Below are positions 37,091 through 47,601 of a stretch of DNA of 64,000 nucleotides, piece after piece. The DNA is from Brugia malayi (taxonomy: Eukaryota > Nematoda > Chromadorea > Rhabditida > Onchocercidae), in contig NW_025062475.1 in the NCBI RefSeq assembly GCF_000002995.4, forward strand, positions 7,754,187 through 7,818,186, given 5' to 3'. Numbering within the stretch: the stretch's first letter is position 1; each line of letters starts with the position of its first letter. The notes beneath the pieces were generated by a model. It had not been told where the DNA came from. It did not search any database and saw only the letters and a program-made list of their open reading frames with translations. A program made the translations under genes and the position numbers.

Positions 37091-37593
37091 TATTTTAGTA
37101 TTTGTTTACTGTAACGATATTATGTTGAGTGAAAAATTCAACCTTGCTGAAGAAATTTTGAAGCAAATCTAACTGATTCGCTTGCTACTGTTATACTGAC
37201 TGATGAAACACACAGGATCCTGAAAATATTAATTTACTACAATCTGCTATCAGTAGACACAAATTGTTAAGAAAAAGATTCCAAAAAGCTTCTCTAGTAT
37301 TCCTTTCCACATTTGGATATGTAGTGGCTCTGAGCAGAAGCTAATTAATTATCAGTATTAATGGTAATCTCACGAACATTATAGAATGCCAATTAATTTG
37401 ATAGAAATGTATAAAAACTGCTATCTTCCTCTTAATTCTTAGCTTTTTTCTATCTTTTAACTCATCAATAATATCTTCTACATGCATAGCTATCGATGAT
37501 TCTAGAAATTGAAATTTTTTTTTCGTTGAAATATTTATTATTTATTTGAATCCAATTCAATTTTTACAATGTACATATATTTCACTTGCCATA
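37091..37593. other. Spacer between GST copy 2 and membrane-protein copy 2
   Basis: This is the mirror of 27767-28269. No gene was recognised. Confidence 0.35.
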
Positions 37594-39398
37594 TCAATAA
37601 TGATTTAAACATTGTTGTATGATAATGTTTGCTAGACAATATAATGCAAACAATCGTGTAGTAGCAATTCGACTACAACAACAAGTAAATAAAAGAACGG
37701 CAGTTACGTATAACGATGCTATCAACGATGTTAGCAAGAACCAAAGCTGTGTTGCTGCAAATAAATAATGGAATGTTTCTAGCAATATAGGGTTATGAAC
37801 ATAAAAGGCACCTGCAGCTTGGCCATTTTTGAAGTAGAAAAGATTAACGAATTATAAGAAAAAAAAGCATTGGAGTAGATTATTTGAAATGAGATTTTAC
37901 TCAAGCAAGATAACACTAATAACTAAGCTGAAACAGGTTTGATTTAACTGATTTGCATCACTGATTAGAAGTAATAACGTCATTTTGGCTTGAAAAAAAA
38001 AAATTTTTTTTTCATCCAACGAAAATCATTTGTTAAACAACGCTAAAGTTGATTTATCTCAATAAATTTCCTTCATTTACAGTCTTCTTCAGGGACAAGA
38101 GAAATAAAAAAAGCGATCCTTATGTGGACAATTAATATCGCATTATCAACTGTTACTGTCTTTAATAACCTTTAAAACCGAAGTTAGGATTATTGTTTGA
38201 TATCGATATTGTAAACGATCGAAACAACATAAAAACAATTGGATATAAAAATCTAATTACGTGCAAAAAAAAACGAAAGAGAAAACTGGTCTTGAGCATT
38301 TTATGTTACTTTCTTTTGATAAGGGTAAAAATTGGTGTTGATGTGCTGCTCATTGTTTAAACTCAATCTAGGATATTATGTAGGATTTTTTATTTCATTA
38401 TGTTTATTATAATTATAAAAAGCATTGAAATTTTTGATAAATTTTGAGAAAGAGGATGTGTATAAAGATATGATAGTGGGATATGGAATGCTCAAAAGAT
38501 GATGCACAGCGGATATACATACCTAAATACGATTTAGTTCACGGAAACAGAGAGAACCTGTTTGGATGGTTTAGAAGGAATGTTGAAAGTGGATGTGCCT
38601 CTTCCTACTTCCTGAATCCATTATCAATTGCTTTGCAATTTCCAAAATAATAACTTTTTTTGTAATTATTAGAACAGTTTAAAAATTATTGTAAAATTTT
38701 AAATAACTTTTCTATTTACATTAATTATATCATTAAGTTAGCAACCAGAACGAAGTATCACTTCTTCAACTCAAATATAAAATAACAAGAATTGAATTTA
38801 TCATTAAATTGCACCTCTGTTTCGGTTCGTATTTTGAGTTTCATCCTCAGATAATGATATATGCATTGATTTTGTTGTCGCAGATATTATCGTTGTGGTT
38901 GAACCAGAATGTAACACTGAAGCTATCATTAAATAAGTTTAAGCGGCCTGTCATGTAATTTAATTAAATATAAGCTGAATGAAAGATAGAAAACACTATC
39001 GAAATGTCTCCTAAAATTGAATTGAAGTAATCTTTGCGTTTCTGATTAATCCAATTTGATTGTTGCAACTATTTAACTTTTCTTCAAAACACTTGTGTTA
39101 GAGTCATTCTTCCAGTCAGTTTCCCAAAACAATCCATCGTTTCTTACGCAACTCGTTCAATGAGTATTATTGAGTGAAAAGAAACGAAATTCATACGTTG
39201 CGTTGTGTTGTCTCAGCCTTCTAATCAGTGCTTCTAAATGAATTTATCAAACTCAGATGATGATTATCTCTTCTCGATAAGCGCTTTTAAAATATAAATT
39301 CAATCAGCGTCACCTTTTACAATATTGGGCAATAACAGGAGCGCTAGAAACAACCGCTCAAATCTATTCATTGCAGTTACGATTTCTCCTATTGTCAT
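37594..39398 (-). CDS. Small single-pass membrane protein, unknown family (arm copy 2)
   Basis: This is the mirror copy of 25962-27766, with exons at 39398-39314, 38916-38815 and 37811-37594. Signal peptide, Ser/Thr-rich segment, transmembrane helix and CCC cluster are all unchanged. It is intact and presumably expressed if copy 1 is, because its upstream region is copied as well (39399-40271). No family was recognised. Confidence 0.53.
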
Positions 39399-40271
39399 TT
39401 TAATATTTAATATGTAGAAGCAATGATAAATTACTAGAATATTTGATTGAAAATTGTTGATTACAATTTTGAAGAAGCTGAAACGGAGAAACAAGAATAG
39501 AATATAAAAATAGCAGAAAAGTAGCACAGATGAGACCAAAGCCAAAATAAATTAAAAATAGCTCTTTGGAAGAAATTGAATTGTCTGTGTGATAAGTAAA
39601 ATTGAGAAGAGAAATTTGAAGAAAATTGAAAATCCGCCATCTGCAGTGGTTAGTTTGTATTAAGAAGCATTATGCTGCATATTGCTCTCATTATTCTACT
39701 CTACTCTCTAACTTAGTCTTCCTATTTTATTCTCTCAAAACCTGCGAAAATGCTATCAACTTCTCAAATATAAGATTTTTTTTTTTTTCTCATATTTGTT
39801 TTTTATTAATTTATGAAACTATGCATTCGGCACATTAAACGTTAACGATTAATTATTTCAAAATATGGCAAGTCCGTAACTAAAAATTTTCCTCTCAGCA
39901 TTTAATAAGCACCATGATTGCTTTGCAGACTAGATAATTGCAAGTGCTGTAGTTTCAACATTCTTAGCCCTCTTCGACACATCCTACCACTCTATGTGGA
40001 TCCCTTATAAGTGATGACAAAGATCTAGAAGCCTTTTAGATATGCTTGCATCGTTGAGACGAACTTTTGGTAATGTGTCAGTGTAATTGACATTCCATTG
40101 GTTACAACATGGTTGATTGATTAGCATAAACTAGGAGGGATAAAGCTAAAGAGATGAAATCAGGCAAACCAGTGATGATATTTGTAAAATGAATTCCTTG
40201 TTCGTCGATGACACGCAGACTAATACAATAAGTTGTCTGTGTGAATAATCAATAAGTAAGTAAGTTTGCAG
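39399..40271. promoter_or_regulatory. Duplicated divergent promoter region (arm copy 2)
   Basis: This is the mirror of 25089-25961, between membrane-protein copy 2 and the truncated K2P copy. No exon was recognised. It should keep whatever promoter activity the original has in both directions. Confidence 0.4.
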
Positions 40272-42656
40272 GGACAGATGGAAGTGAAAAAGAAATCCGT
40301 CACAACAACATTACTGCTACAGGAATTACCAAATCTACATGATGATGATGATGATGACAGTAGCGAAAAAAGCGATCAATGGGAAATTAATCATTTAGTT
40401 GGCATCAATAAGGTTTGTAAGGATTCTCTTGATAAGCAAAGGTTTATTTACATGGATTTATTTGTTTGATTTGTTTGTTTCATCAGATTATCATCCCTTT
40501 TGTGTAGATCGAAACGAAATGATTTCTTATCTGTGGACAGGCAATTAGAAGCAAAGTGATTCTGAATTTGTTGTCAAGAAACATTCAGAAAACACATGAA
40601 ATTCCCCAAACTTATCCCCGAAGATCATTGCATTTTTCTCAAATAATGTATCAGTTTGTTAGCCGTCTTCTTTCTTCTTTTTTTTTCTTCTTCTTCTGAT
40701 TCTGATTTTCTAATTGACGAAGTTTTTGTTGGTAAAACATTCCATTAATAGATTTGACATATGAAAAAGAGTTGGAACCCTTCTGGCATTATTGAGTATT
40801 TTTAATTGATTATGGCATATTTCATATTTGTTTGTTTTATCTGGCCTGTTTTAATTCACCTTTCCGGATAGATTTCTATAAAAGCGAAAAAAGTTTTTGA
40901 AATAAATGTGTTTTCGAATATTGCCGGAAATTTTGGTTCATCTCGGTAATTTCATTTGCAATACGGTTTTCCTCAAGTGATGGCTGATGTTTGTATAAAC
41001 TTATTCATTATTCATTGCTATTTTCGTAAAGCTCAAGTGAAAGCTTTCCAGCTGGACTATATTAATAGATATATCCTCCTTTTTCTTCTCTTCATTGCCT
41101 ATTAATTTAACTTTAGTTTTTTCATCTTATAATATTCCTGCGCTTCAACTTTCTTCTAATTTATTTTTCCTTTATTTTTCCAAAAATACCTTTTGACAAA
41201 TGAGATTATTAGATATCTATGTCTGATAAATCAGCTAAAAGATTTCATTAAAAGTCTTATCTTCCATAAACTTCCATGATCGTAAATTGTATAGCATTGG
41301 TCATACTGTCGTCACCCTCAATGTTAAAACTTAACCTTCTTGTGAACTATTCAAGACGTTTTGTGCGATTATTTTCATAAATTACTTCATCCTGATCAAT
41401 AATAGGGACGAATTAAAATTGTGGAGAATGTAATGCGAGGCGCACTTGTTAATCATTGATGAGATAGATTCATAGCGCTGCTGAAAAAGCCGCCCTGGCC
41501 CTGTGAGTGAAAAGGGAGTAGTATTCGGCTGGTGACTTCAGGAATGCATGCGAGATAGGCCTCAATCAATGGTTTCACTGTTCCTTTCACATAACAAGAT
41601 ACCTACTACCATTTCTAGTAAATAGATCATCCCTTGATGCTCCACAACATACACTCACTCTCTTCCTTTTTTACTCTCCTAACAACGATTCTTATTCTTC
41701 TTCCCTTTACTTGCACTATGCTGAGATAATTATCAAAATTTGCCACTTGATACTTCTCAAAACTTCAAACACCATCACATCATATTATGGCAGCAGCATT
41801 GTGTCATATAAGGATATTTCCTAAGGCTTTTATTAGTCTGTTTTGCTCTTCCAAATGTAAAATAGTTGATATTTTATAATAAAATGCTTGCAGTCATAGA
41901 TGAAAATAAATATTGAAGAGAAATATTTTCAAAATTGAACCAATGGAGCAGTCTAGAAAGAAAATCGAATCTTGTCTTCTTTACTGATATTCACTACTGA
42001 TATCGCATTCTTTTCCCACATAGAAAAAGCTTTATCTGTAGATTGTTTTCATATTTTTATCTCTTATTACAAGCGGTCTTTGAAAAGTAATTTTTTTCTT
42101 GCATAAATTAATTAACCTATGCTCGCTAGGAATACTTGCGATGCAATATTTTGCTACTTTTGGACCTTAGATGTGTGAAAATGCAATCAAATGTGGTTGT
42201 AAAAGAGTCTACCAAATGGTTCATCGTCTGGAGTACAGGTACTGGCAACAAATACTCCAGAGTAAACCTTCTATTAAGAGTAAACCTTCTATTAAGCTTA
42301 GTAACATCAAAAACATGTGTCACTATAAATAACAAGCTATGTTGGACACTTTATCAGTTCATTCTTATTTCCGAACTTTGCGAAATATTCAGAAAGCTAA
42401 TATCACTGTAAGAGATTGGATTAAATTCAAATTCAGATGGTTGGTTGGAAAAAATATGCGCGAATAATTTTGCCTCACATCGGTCTCATTATTTTGTCAT
42501 TGTTGTATGCCATTGGTGGTGCACTTGCATTCTATCATTTGGAACGACCTAATGAAATTGCTGTGAGACGTGAAAGCTTGAAAGATATTTCTGCTCAAAG
42601 AAAATTGATGCTTGACGAATTATGGATTATGCTGAATGATGAATCAATCTCAGATG
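40272..42656 (+). pseudogene. Truncated 5' copy of the K2P potassium-channel gene (exons 1-2 only)
   Basis: Exons 40272-40412 and 42437-42656 copy the first two coding exons of the channel at 20508-25088 exactly, with acceptor and donor sites intact. The duplication ends at 42771, in the next intron. Exons for both pore loops, M2, M3, M4 and the tail are therefore absent, and no replacement was found before the serpin gene. The fragment encodes the acidic N-terminus, M1 and part of the first extracellular loop, about 118 residues, and cannot make a channel. Because its promoter region is copied, it may still be transcribed. Read-through after exon 2 meets a stop soon after the donor. Confidence 0.88.
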
Positions 42657-42775
42657 GTATATGCAGTATTTATAATCAATCAGTCTGTCATTTAAATCTG
42701 AAATATAGGAATGCAAGAAATTTGGATTCATAGAAATGATAAGGCCAACTAAAGTACTTGAGTAAAGTTAACATG

Positions 42776-42866
42776 TTTATTATTATTGTTATTATTACCG
42801 TTATTATTATTATTATTATTATTACCGTTGTTATTATTATTATTATTAATATTAATATTAATTATT
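42776..42866 (+). repeat. ATT trinucleotide microsatellite at the duplication breakpoint
   Basis: An imperfect (ATT)n array of about 90 bp, interrupted twice by ACCGTT, begins within six bases of the outer end of the right arm at 42771. It has no counterpart beside the left arm's outer end at 22589. Confidence 0.85.
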
Positions 42867-43524
42867 TCGAAGAAAGTATTTTTTGTCTTACGTCAGACAT
42901 TCTAAAATTGTAAATTTGAAATGTGTACTTTTAACCTTAATGGTTTCATGTAGATTTTTACAAACAAATTGAGGTAGAGAGCTGAAGAACTAGCAAAATG
43001 ACAACGTCGACATATACTGTACGTAAGCAGTTTTAATTGTGAGAGGAATATACGAAGAACAAGGATGTCGAGGAGGAATGCCGCAAGAGAAGAAAGAGGA
43101 AAGAGCAGCTCTGAGAGAGAGAATTTCGAAGTGTCTGGACATTTTATTAATTTATAAATCAGTGCGAAGCTAATTGTGAAGCGATGAGAGCGGAGTGAAG
43201 AGGACAGTTGAGGTCAATATTTGATAATAATATTTGACCAGAATTGAGCGTCTTGTAAACATTAGCCGAGAAGTTAGAGTGCAGGGATAGGAAGAGATTA
43301 GCACCGATGGAGTGGAATGCACAATCCTATAACCTAACGCTGCCATTTTTTATTTTTGGTTGGAAGTGAGAAACACATCTGAAGAAGAGACTTGTTTACG
43401 AGTGTACAAGTGCAATATTCACATTGGCATTCATTCATTCCACTGATATCGCTGTTCACAACACTTTCCACCTCTTAGAATATAGTCTTTACAAGCGCAA
43501 CTGACATCATCCTTAGCTTTTGTT
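42867..43524. other. Intergenic region upstream of the serpin
   Basis: No exon was recognised. The stretch 43060-43330 is purine-rich on the plus strand (GAAAGAGGAAAGAG, GAGAGAGAG) and presumably contains the serpin promoter. Confidence 0.4.
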
Positions 43525-45950
43525 ATGCGCAGTCATTGTTATCAGAGTGTGTTATCACGTCAACTGCTTTCTTTTATCTTGTTCGCTTCTATCGCACTGT
43601 GCACTTTGTTTTGGCCTACGACAACAGCTTATGAATTAAATTACTATTTGGACAAGTAAGCTTCCTAGCCATTTAGCATAGTTATAATTATAAGCAAGAA
43701 TCATCCGTAAACGATCTTTAATCTTCTTAATTAAATGAAGTGTACAATATATATATTATATATACAGGTATGCAAGGGATACGATACAGTCGATACATGC
43801 AAATTTCTCACTTCGACTTTTATCAAATGCCGCTGATGAAGAACTTAATGCAGTGCTGTCACCACTATCACTGGCGATAACGTTATCACTCACCAGTGCT
43901 GCTGCAAGTGGTATTACTAAGTTGCAGATAAACGATGTTTTCGCGAAAGGTATTCTTCATTTCCTCACTATAGTCAAAATGCAATCAAGTGTTTGAACAG
44001 GGAATTATCTGAAAGGGAATTGAAAAGGGAAATTGGTAAACTGTAGAATTGATTTTTTTTAGGCCCTTATTTATGCTGTTTTTCAGGTTTCAGTTATAAT
44101 ACGGTACAGAAGTATTATTCATTACTAGCCAACAGATTACTACCAGGAAATAATGGTACGATAGTTGCACCTGGTCTCTTGGTAGTTCTACATCTATGTG
44201 GTCGTGGTACTTTAAGCAATGCTATGATAGACATCGCACGGGATTATATGGCTGATGTACTGCAATTTGATTGCAAAAACAGATCGGCCACTGCCACAGT
44301 TGGTTTTTGTAAGTCTAATTGTGAAAAAGAAAATTTTCTCTTTGTGAAATGGACGACGAGATGTTTAGAATATAAAGCTGTATAGCAGATGAGTTTATCA
44401 GATAGTACCAAGGTAATAATTGTGGAAGTTACGTGTTTTTTACAATTAATTATCCCTTGACTATTTTAGGTGACCTTAACATCTAGATAGCTCAACTGAT
44501 TTATCAGCTCTTTTCAGTTTATCAATCAGTGGATTGCAAACCAAACGAAATCAGAGTTTAAAATCTTTACAAGAAATGTTTATAATGCAGATTGGCATTT
44601 CATGCTCGTCGATAGCTTTTATTTGAATGCTGCTTGGCATTATCCATTTGATGAGAGAAGGACAACTGCGAAGGATTTCTATGTAAATGAACACACTGTC
44701 ACTCAGGTAGGTACTTATTTCCCTACCGACCATTCACTCATTGTTTTTAGTAACAACTCGAGATAAAAGGTAAAGTTAAAGATGAATTGCGTCGATCTTT
44801 TTTGAAAGTATCAATAAATTTATAGCTTCCACTCCGACGTAAAAGACTTGTAAAGATGAATATAACTGAAAGTCAAAAAGTAAAGGTCAAAAATAAAGCA
44901 TTACTCTTGGTCTAAGATTTTACTCATGTACTGTTGCAGGTGGAAATGATGTCCATGTGGGCATTTGATAAATTTAAATACACCGAAGATGCTGATGTAC
45001 AGGTTCTCGGTCTTCCTTATCAAGTAGATTCAAACCTTTTCCTTTACATATTTTTACCACGAGAGAAATTTGCGTTAAGAAGTGTTGTGCGCGAATTGAC
45101 TGGGCGTCGTCTCCTGTTTTTGATTGCAAGATGTAAAATAGTGGATATTGAGGTAGACATTTAATTAAGTTTTACAAATTAAAATTGATATTGGGCATTT
45201 GCTCTAATATATTTATAGCATTTATGCAAAGTTCGATTTGGACTTTCCACAATATAGCTATGGCCCAAATGGATTTTCAAGAAGTGAAAAACTATTTCGG
45301 ATAATTGAACATAATTTGCTCAGGAGATGGTCTACAAGATAGATAATAGGAAAAATCTGTGTCCATAAAGGGAAAGCCAAGCACATTTATATCGCATTAT
45401 CGACTTTTGGAATCAGAATATTATCCAAGTAATTAATGTAAGCATAGAGAAACTGTACCTTGAAATGGCTTTGAAATTATTATTAATGTGTTCTTTTCGG
45501 ATAAAACGTCCGGAACTTATGTTAATACTATTTAAGGTTGAAATACCTCGATTTTCGATAGAAAATCATTTTGAATTGAATTTGCCATTGGCAAATCTTG
45601 GAATAGTGGAAGCATTTACCAGTCGAGCTGATTTTCCGGCTATTTCACTTCAGAAAATGCATGTCTCGACGCTCATTCAAAAGACACAATTTGAGGTGTT
45701 AATTTCATTAAATTACATTCATCGCATGAATGATTGGATGCAAATCTTATGTTTACGCAACTATTTATTCCTCTTACTGCAGATTAATGAGAAAGGTTCG
45801 TACCCGATAAACAGCACTCATGAAATAATAAGCGACGAGTTAACTGTTCTGTGGCAAGGTGGACACATCAAATTCATTGCCAATCATCCATTTATGTTCG
45901 TCATCACAAAAATTGACCAAATGATCCTCATCGGACACTATTTCAGTTGA
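43525..45950 (+). CDS. Secreted serpin with a non-canonical reactive-loop hinge
   Basis: Seven exons (43525-43655, 43768-43949, 44087-44298, 44518-44706, 44940-45152, 45537-45695, 45783-45950) total 1254 nt and 417 residues. An N-terminal signal peptide is seen (LLSFILFASIALCTLFW). Serpin signatures in order: NFSLRLL and NAVLSPLSLAITLSL (helices A-B), FINQWIANQT, LVDSFYLNAAWHYPF, then VEMMSMWAFDKFKYT, QVLGLPYQ with LYIFLP, VEIPRFSIENHFEL, LGIVEAFTSRADFPAI, the hinge INEKGSYPINS, and FIANHPFMFVITK. Inhibitory serpins have small residues, mostly Ala, at P12-P9; here they read P-I-N-S after a Tyr at P13, so fast loop insertion is doubtful and the protein may be non-inhibitory. The last intron (45696-45782, 87 nt) is open in frame and could be retained. 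The donor after 44298 (ACA|gttggt) was preferred to the stronger one at 44309 because only it keeps phase. Confidence 0.9.
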
Positions 45951-46457
45951 AGAGCTGATGATATAAATTGGTTAACTTCAAGGAGAAATTCTTTGTTTAA
46001 CTGATTGTCACTTGAAAGTTCTCCTCACATGGTTCTTTTTTCTCTGCTGTTACTGAACGGGTCCCACGTTAATTTCTGCTCAGGTAAAGCATATTTTAAT
46101 AAAGTATCCCTCAACACATGTAATTGTTCCTTTACTATTTATACGGGAACCGTACAATTTAAAATACATAAAAGATAGTCAAATAATATATTGAGTTGAA
46201 ACCTCCTCATAACTAGTTCACTAATCTCGGTGTTAAACGTCAACATAAGCCTTCCTAAGATTAACCTTTTCTCAATTATTAGACTAGTATCAATATGTAT
46301 AGCTCTTTCTCAATTATTAGGCGATTAGGCAAACTAAGGAAGCAAATTCTTTATACCCTAGTATTTTATTAAATTGGAAAATTGGTACATTTTAACTGCA
46401 TCATATGTTGCGGGCTAGTTTTAACTCTACTTTTGAATGTTTTATTGAAGTTAAAGA

Positions 46458-46483
46458 ATATATATATATATATATATATATAT
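46458..46483. repeat. TA dinucleotide microsatellite
   Basis: Thirteen uninterrupted AT units lie about 500 bp after the serpin stop codon. A 26-bp run of this kind is expected by chance in AT-rich DNA and is likely polymorphic. Confidence 0.9.
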
Positions 46484-47043
46484 GAAGAAAAAAAATGTCA
46501 AAAAGATCAGCAAGGAACCCCAATCAGTATCATATGCGAGCAATTTATATATCTATTTTTGAACTAACTGATATCCATAAGGATGCATGATGTAGCGTGA
46601 TTCGAGACCTGAATCATTTCTCTTCCTCCTCGGAATATATGACGTGCATCGGACATCGTCTTATAAAGTATTCATTCCCCTAGAAGGCGAAAAACTCACA
46701 TTAAGTTTTCTCATTTCATTTCAGGCTAACATTACTTCTCACTAGCAAATAGTTGAGTTATTTGAAAATCAACAAATGTTTTGAGAACTACGCAATTTTA
46801 CAACTGAAATGGACAGAACAAACAATATGCAGACTGCACTCTTATCATTATGTAGTTAAATAACAATGCAGGCATGCTGAAGACATTGAGTTAAATAATA
46901 AGAGAATAAAAAAAATTAAACCTGATTATTAAGACACAACAGGAACCACTATCATGAATCACTGCAACATTCACTCCCATCAAGTCCAGTAATTCTTTGT
47001 GCCTCTCCTCATTTTCCATTATATTTTATAACGTTAAAACAAT

Positions 47044-47083
47044 AAAAAAACTTTACGCAGACTGAAGCGCGTAAAGTTTTTTT
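47044..47083. repeat. Perfect 15-bp stem, 10-nt loop hairpin
   Basis: Positions 47044-47058 (aaaaaaactttacgc) are the exact reverse complement of 47069-47083, with ten bases between. In either strand the stem ends in a T run, like an intrinsic-terminator or small-RNA shape. It lies about 520 bp beyond the paxillin stop codon, in the paxillin 3' flank. Confidence 0.7.
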
Positions 47084-47601
47084 TGGCGATTTCTTTCATT
47101 ATCTCCAGCTTTAGAAGTATTAAAAAAACTTGATGCTATGAAATTCAAACATGTCATTCTGGACGGAAATGAATAATATTAAAAGTTGGGAAGAGTCAAG
47201 CAGTGTTGCATAAGTATTCAACAAGAGGCATGAAAATAATCTGAATGCATAGAAATTAAAGGTTATGCATATTCAAGCGGTGATATGAAAACAGCACAAA
47301 AAAAGTCATTAACTGCAAAAGATCATTAATCATTAAAAAAATCAGTAATAGGGGAAGGGGATGCTATAGATAAAACTATATTATTCGGTACACTATTTCA
47401 AGGAATTTTAGGGGATGAGATGATACCACCAGATAAGGAATCGTGAGAAATGTGGAGAGCATGAATGCCATTTCACATGATCGCTGGCCTGGAAGTATAA
47501 ATATGGTAGACAGCTTCAAACAAGCTGTAAAGTGTGCATGGCGACATAATCGCACAAAAACTAAGACGTGGAAAATATCCCGAATATCTGTGCAAAAAAA
47601 A

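Larger units (their letters stand above)
34881..42771 (-). repeat. Right arm of the 7.9-kb inverted duplication
   Basis: This is the reverse complement of 22589-30479, with identical sequence wherever compared and no net length change over 7,891 bp. It carries a second omega GST and a second small membrane-protein gene, both on the minus strand, and a 5' fragment of the K2P channel on the plus strand. Its outer end (42771) cuts the channel in the intron after coding exon 2, six bases before an ATT microsatellite. Its inner end (34881) lies 95 bp past the alternative last exon of dnj-10. Since the channel cannot be complete here, this arm is inferred to be the derived copy. Confidence 0.93.
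45951..47601. other. Intergenic region between serpin and paxillin (convergent 3' ends)
   Basis: No gene was recognised. The stretch holds a TA microsatellite at 46458-46483 and a perfect hairpin at 47044-47083, both listed separately. The two frames at 46382-46567 and 47443-47676 have no coding support; the second overlaps the last paxillin exon on the opposite strand. Confidence 0.45.

Noticed and set aside
22589..42771. Large transposon (Polinton or foldback element) as explanation of the inverted repeat
   Set aside because: The arms contain ordinary multi-exon worm genes. No polymerase, integrase or transposase frame was seen in arms or spacer, and no target duplication at the ends.
45465..45950. 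161-codon open frame as one exon
   Set aside because: It is two serpin exons plus intron sequence that happens to stay open. The splice sites restore the serpin consensus; the retained form is kept only as a finding.
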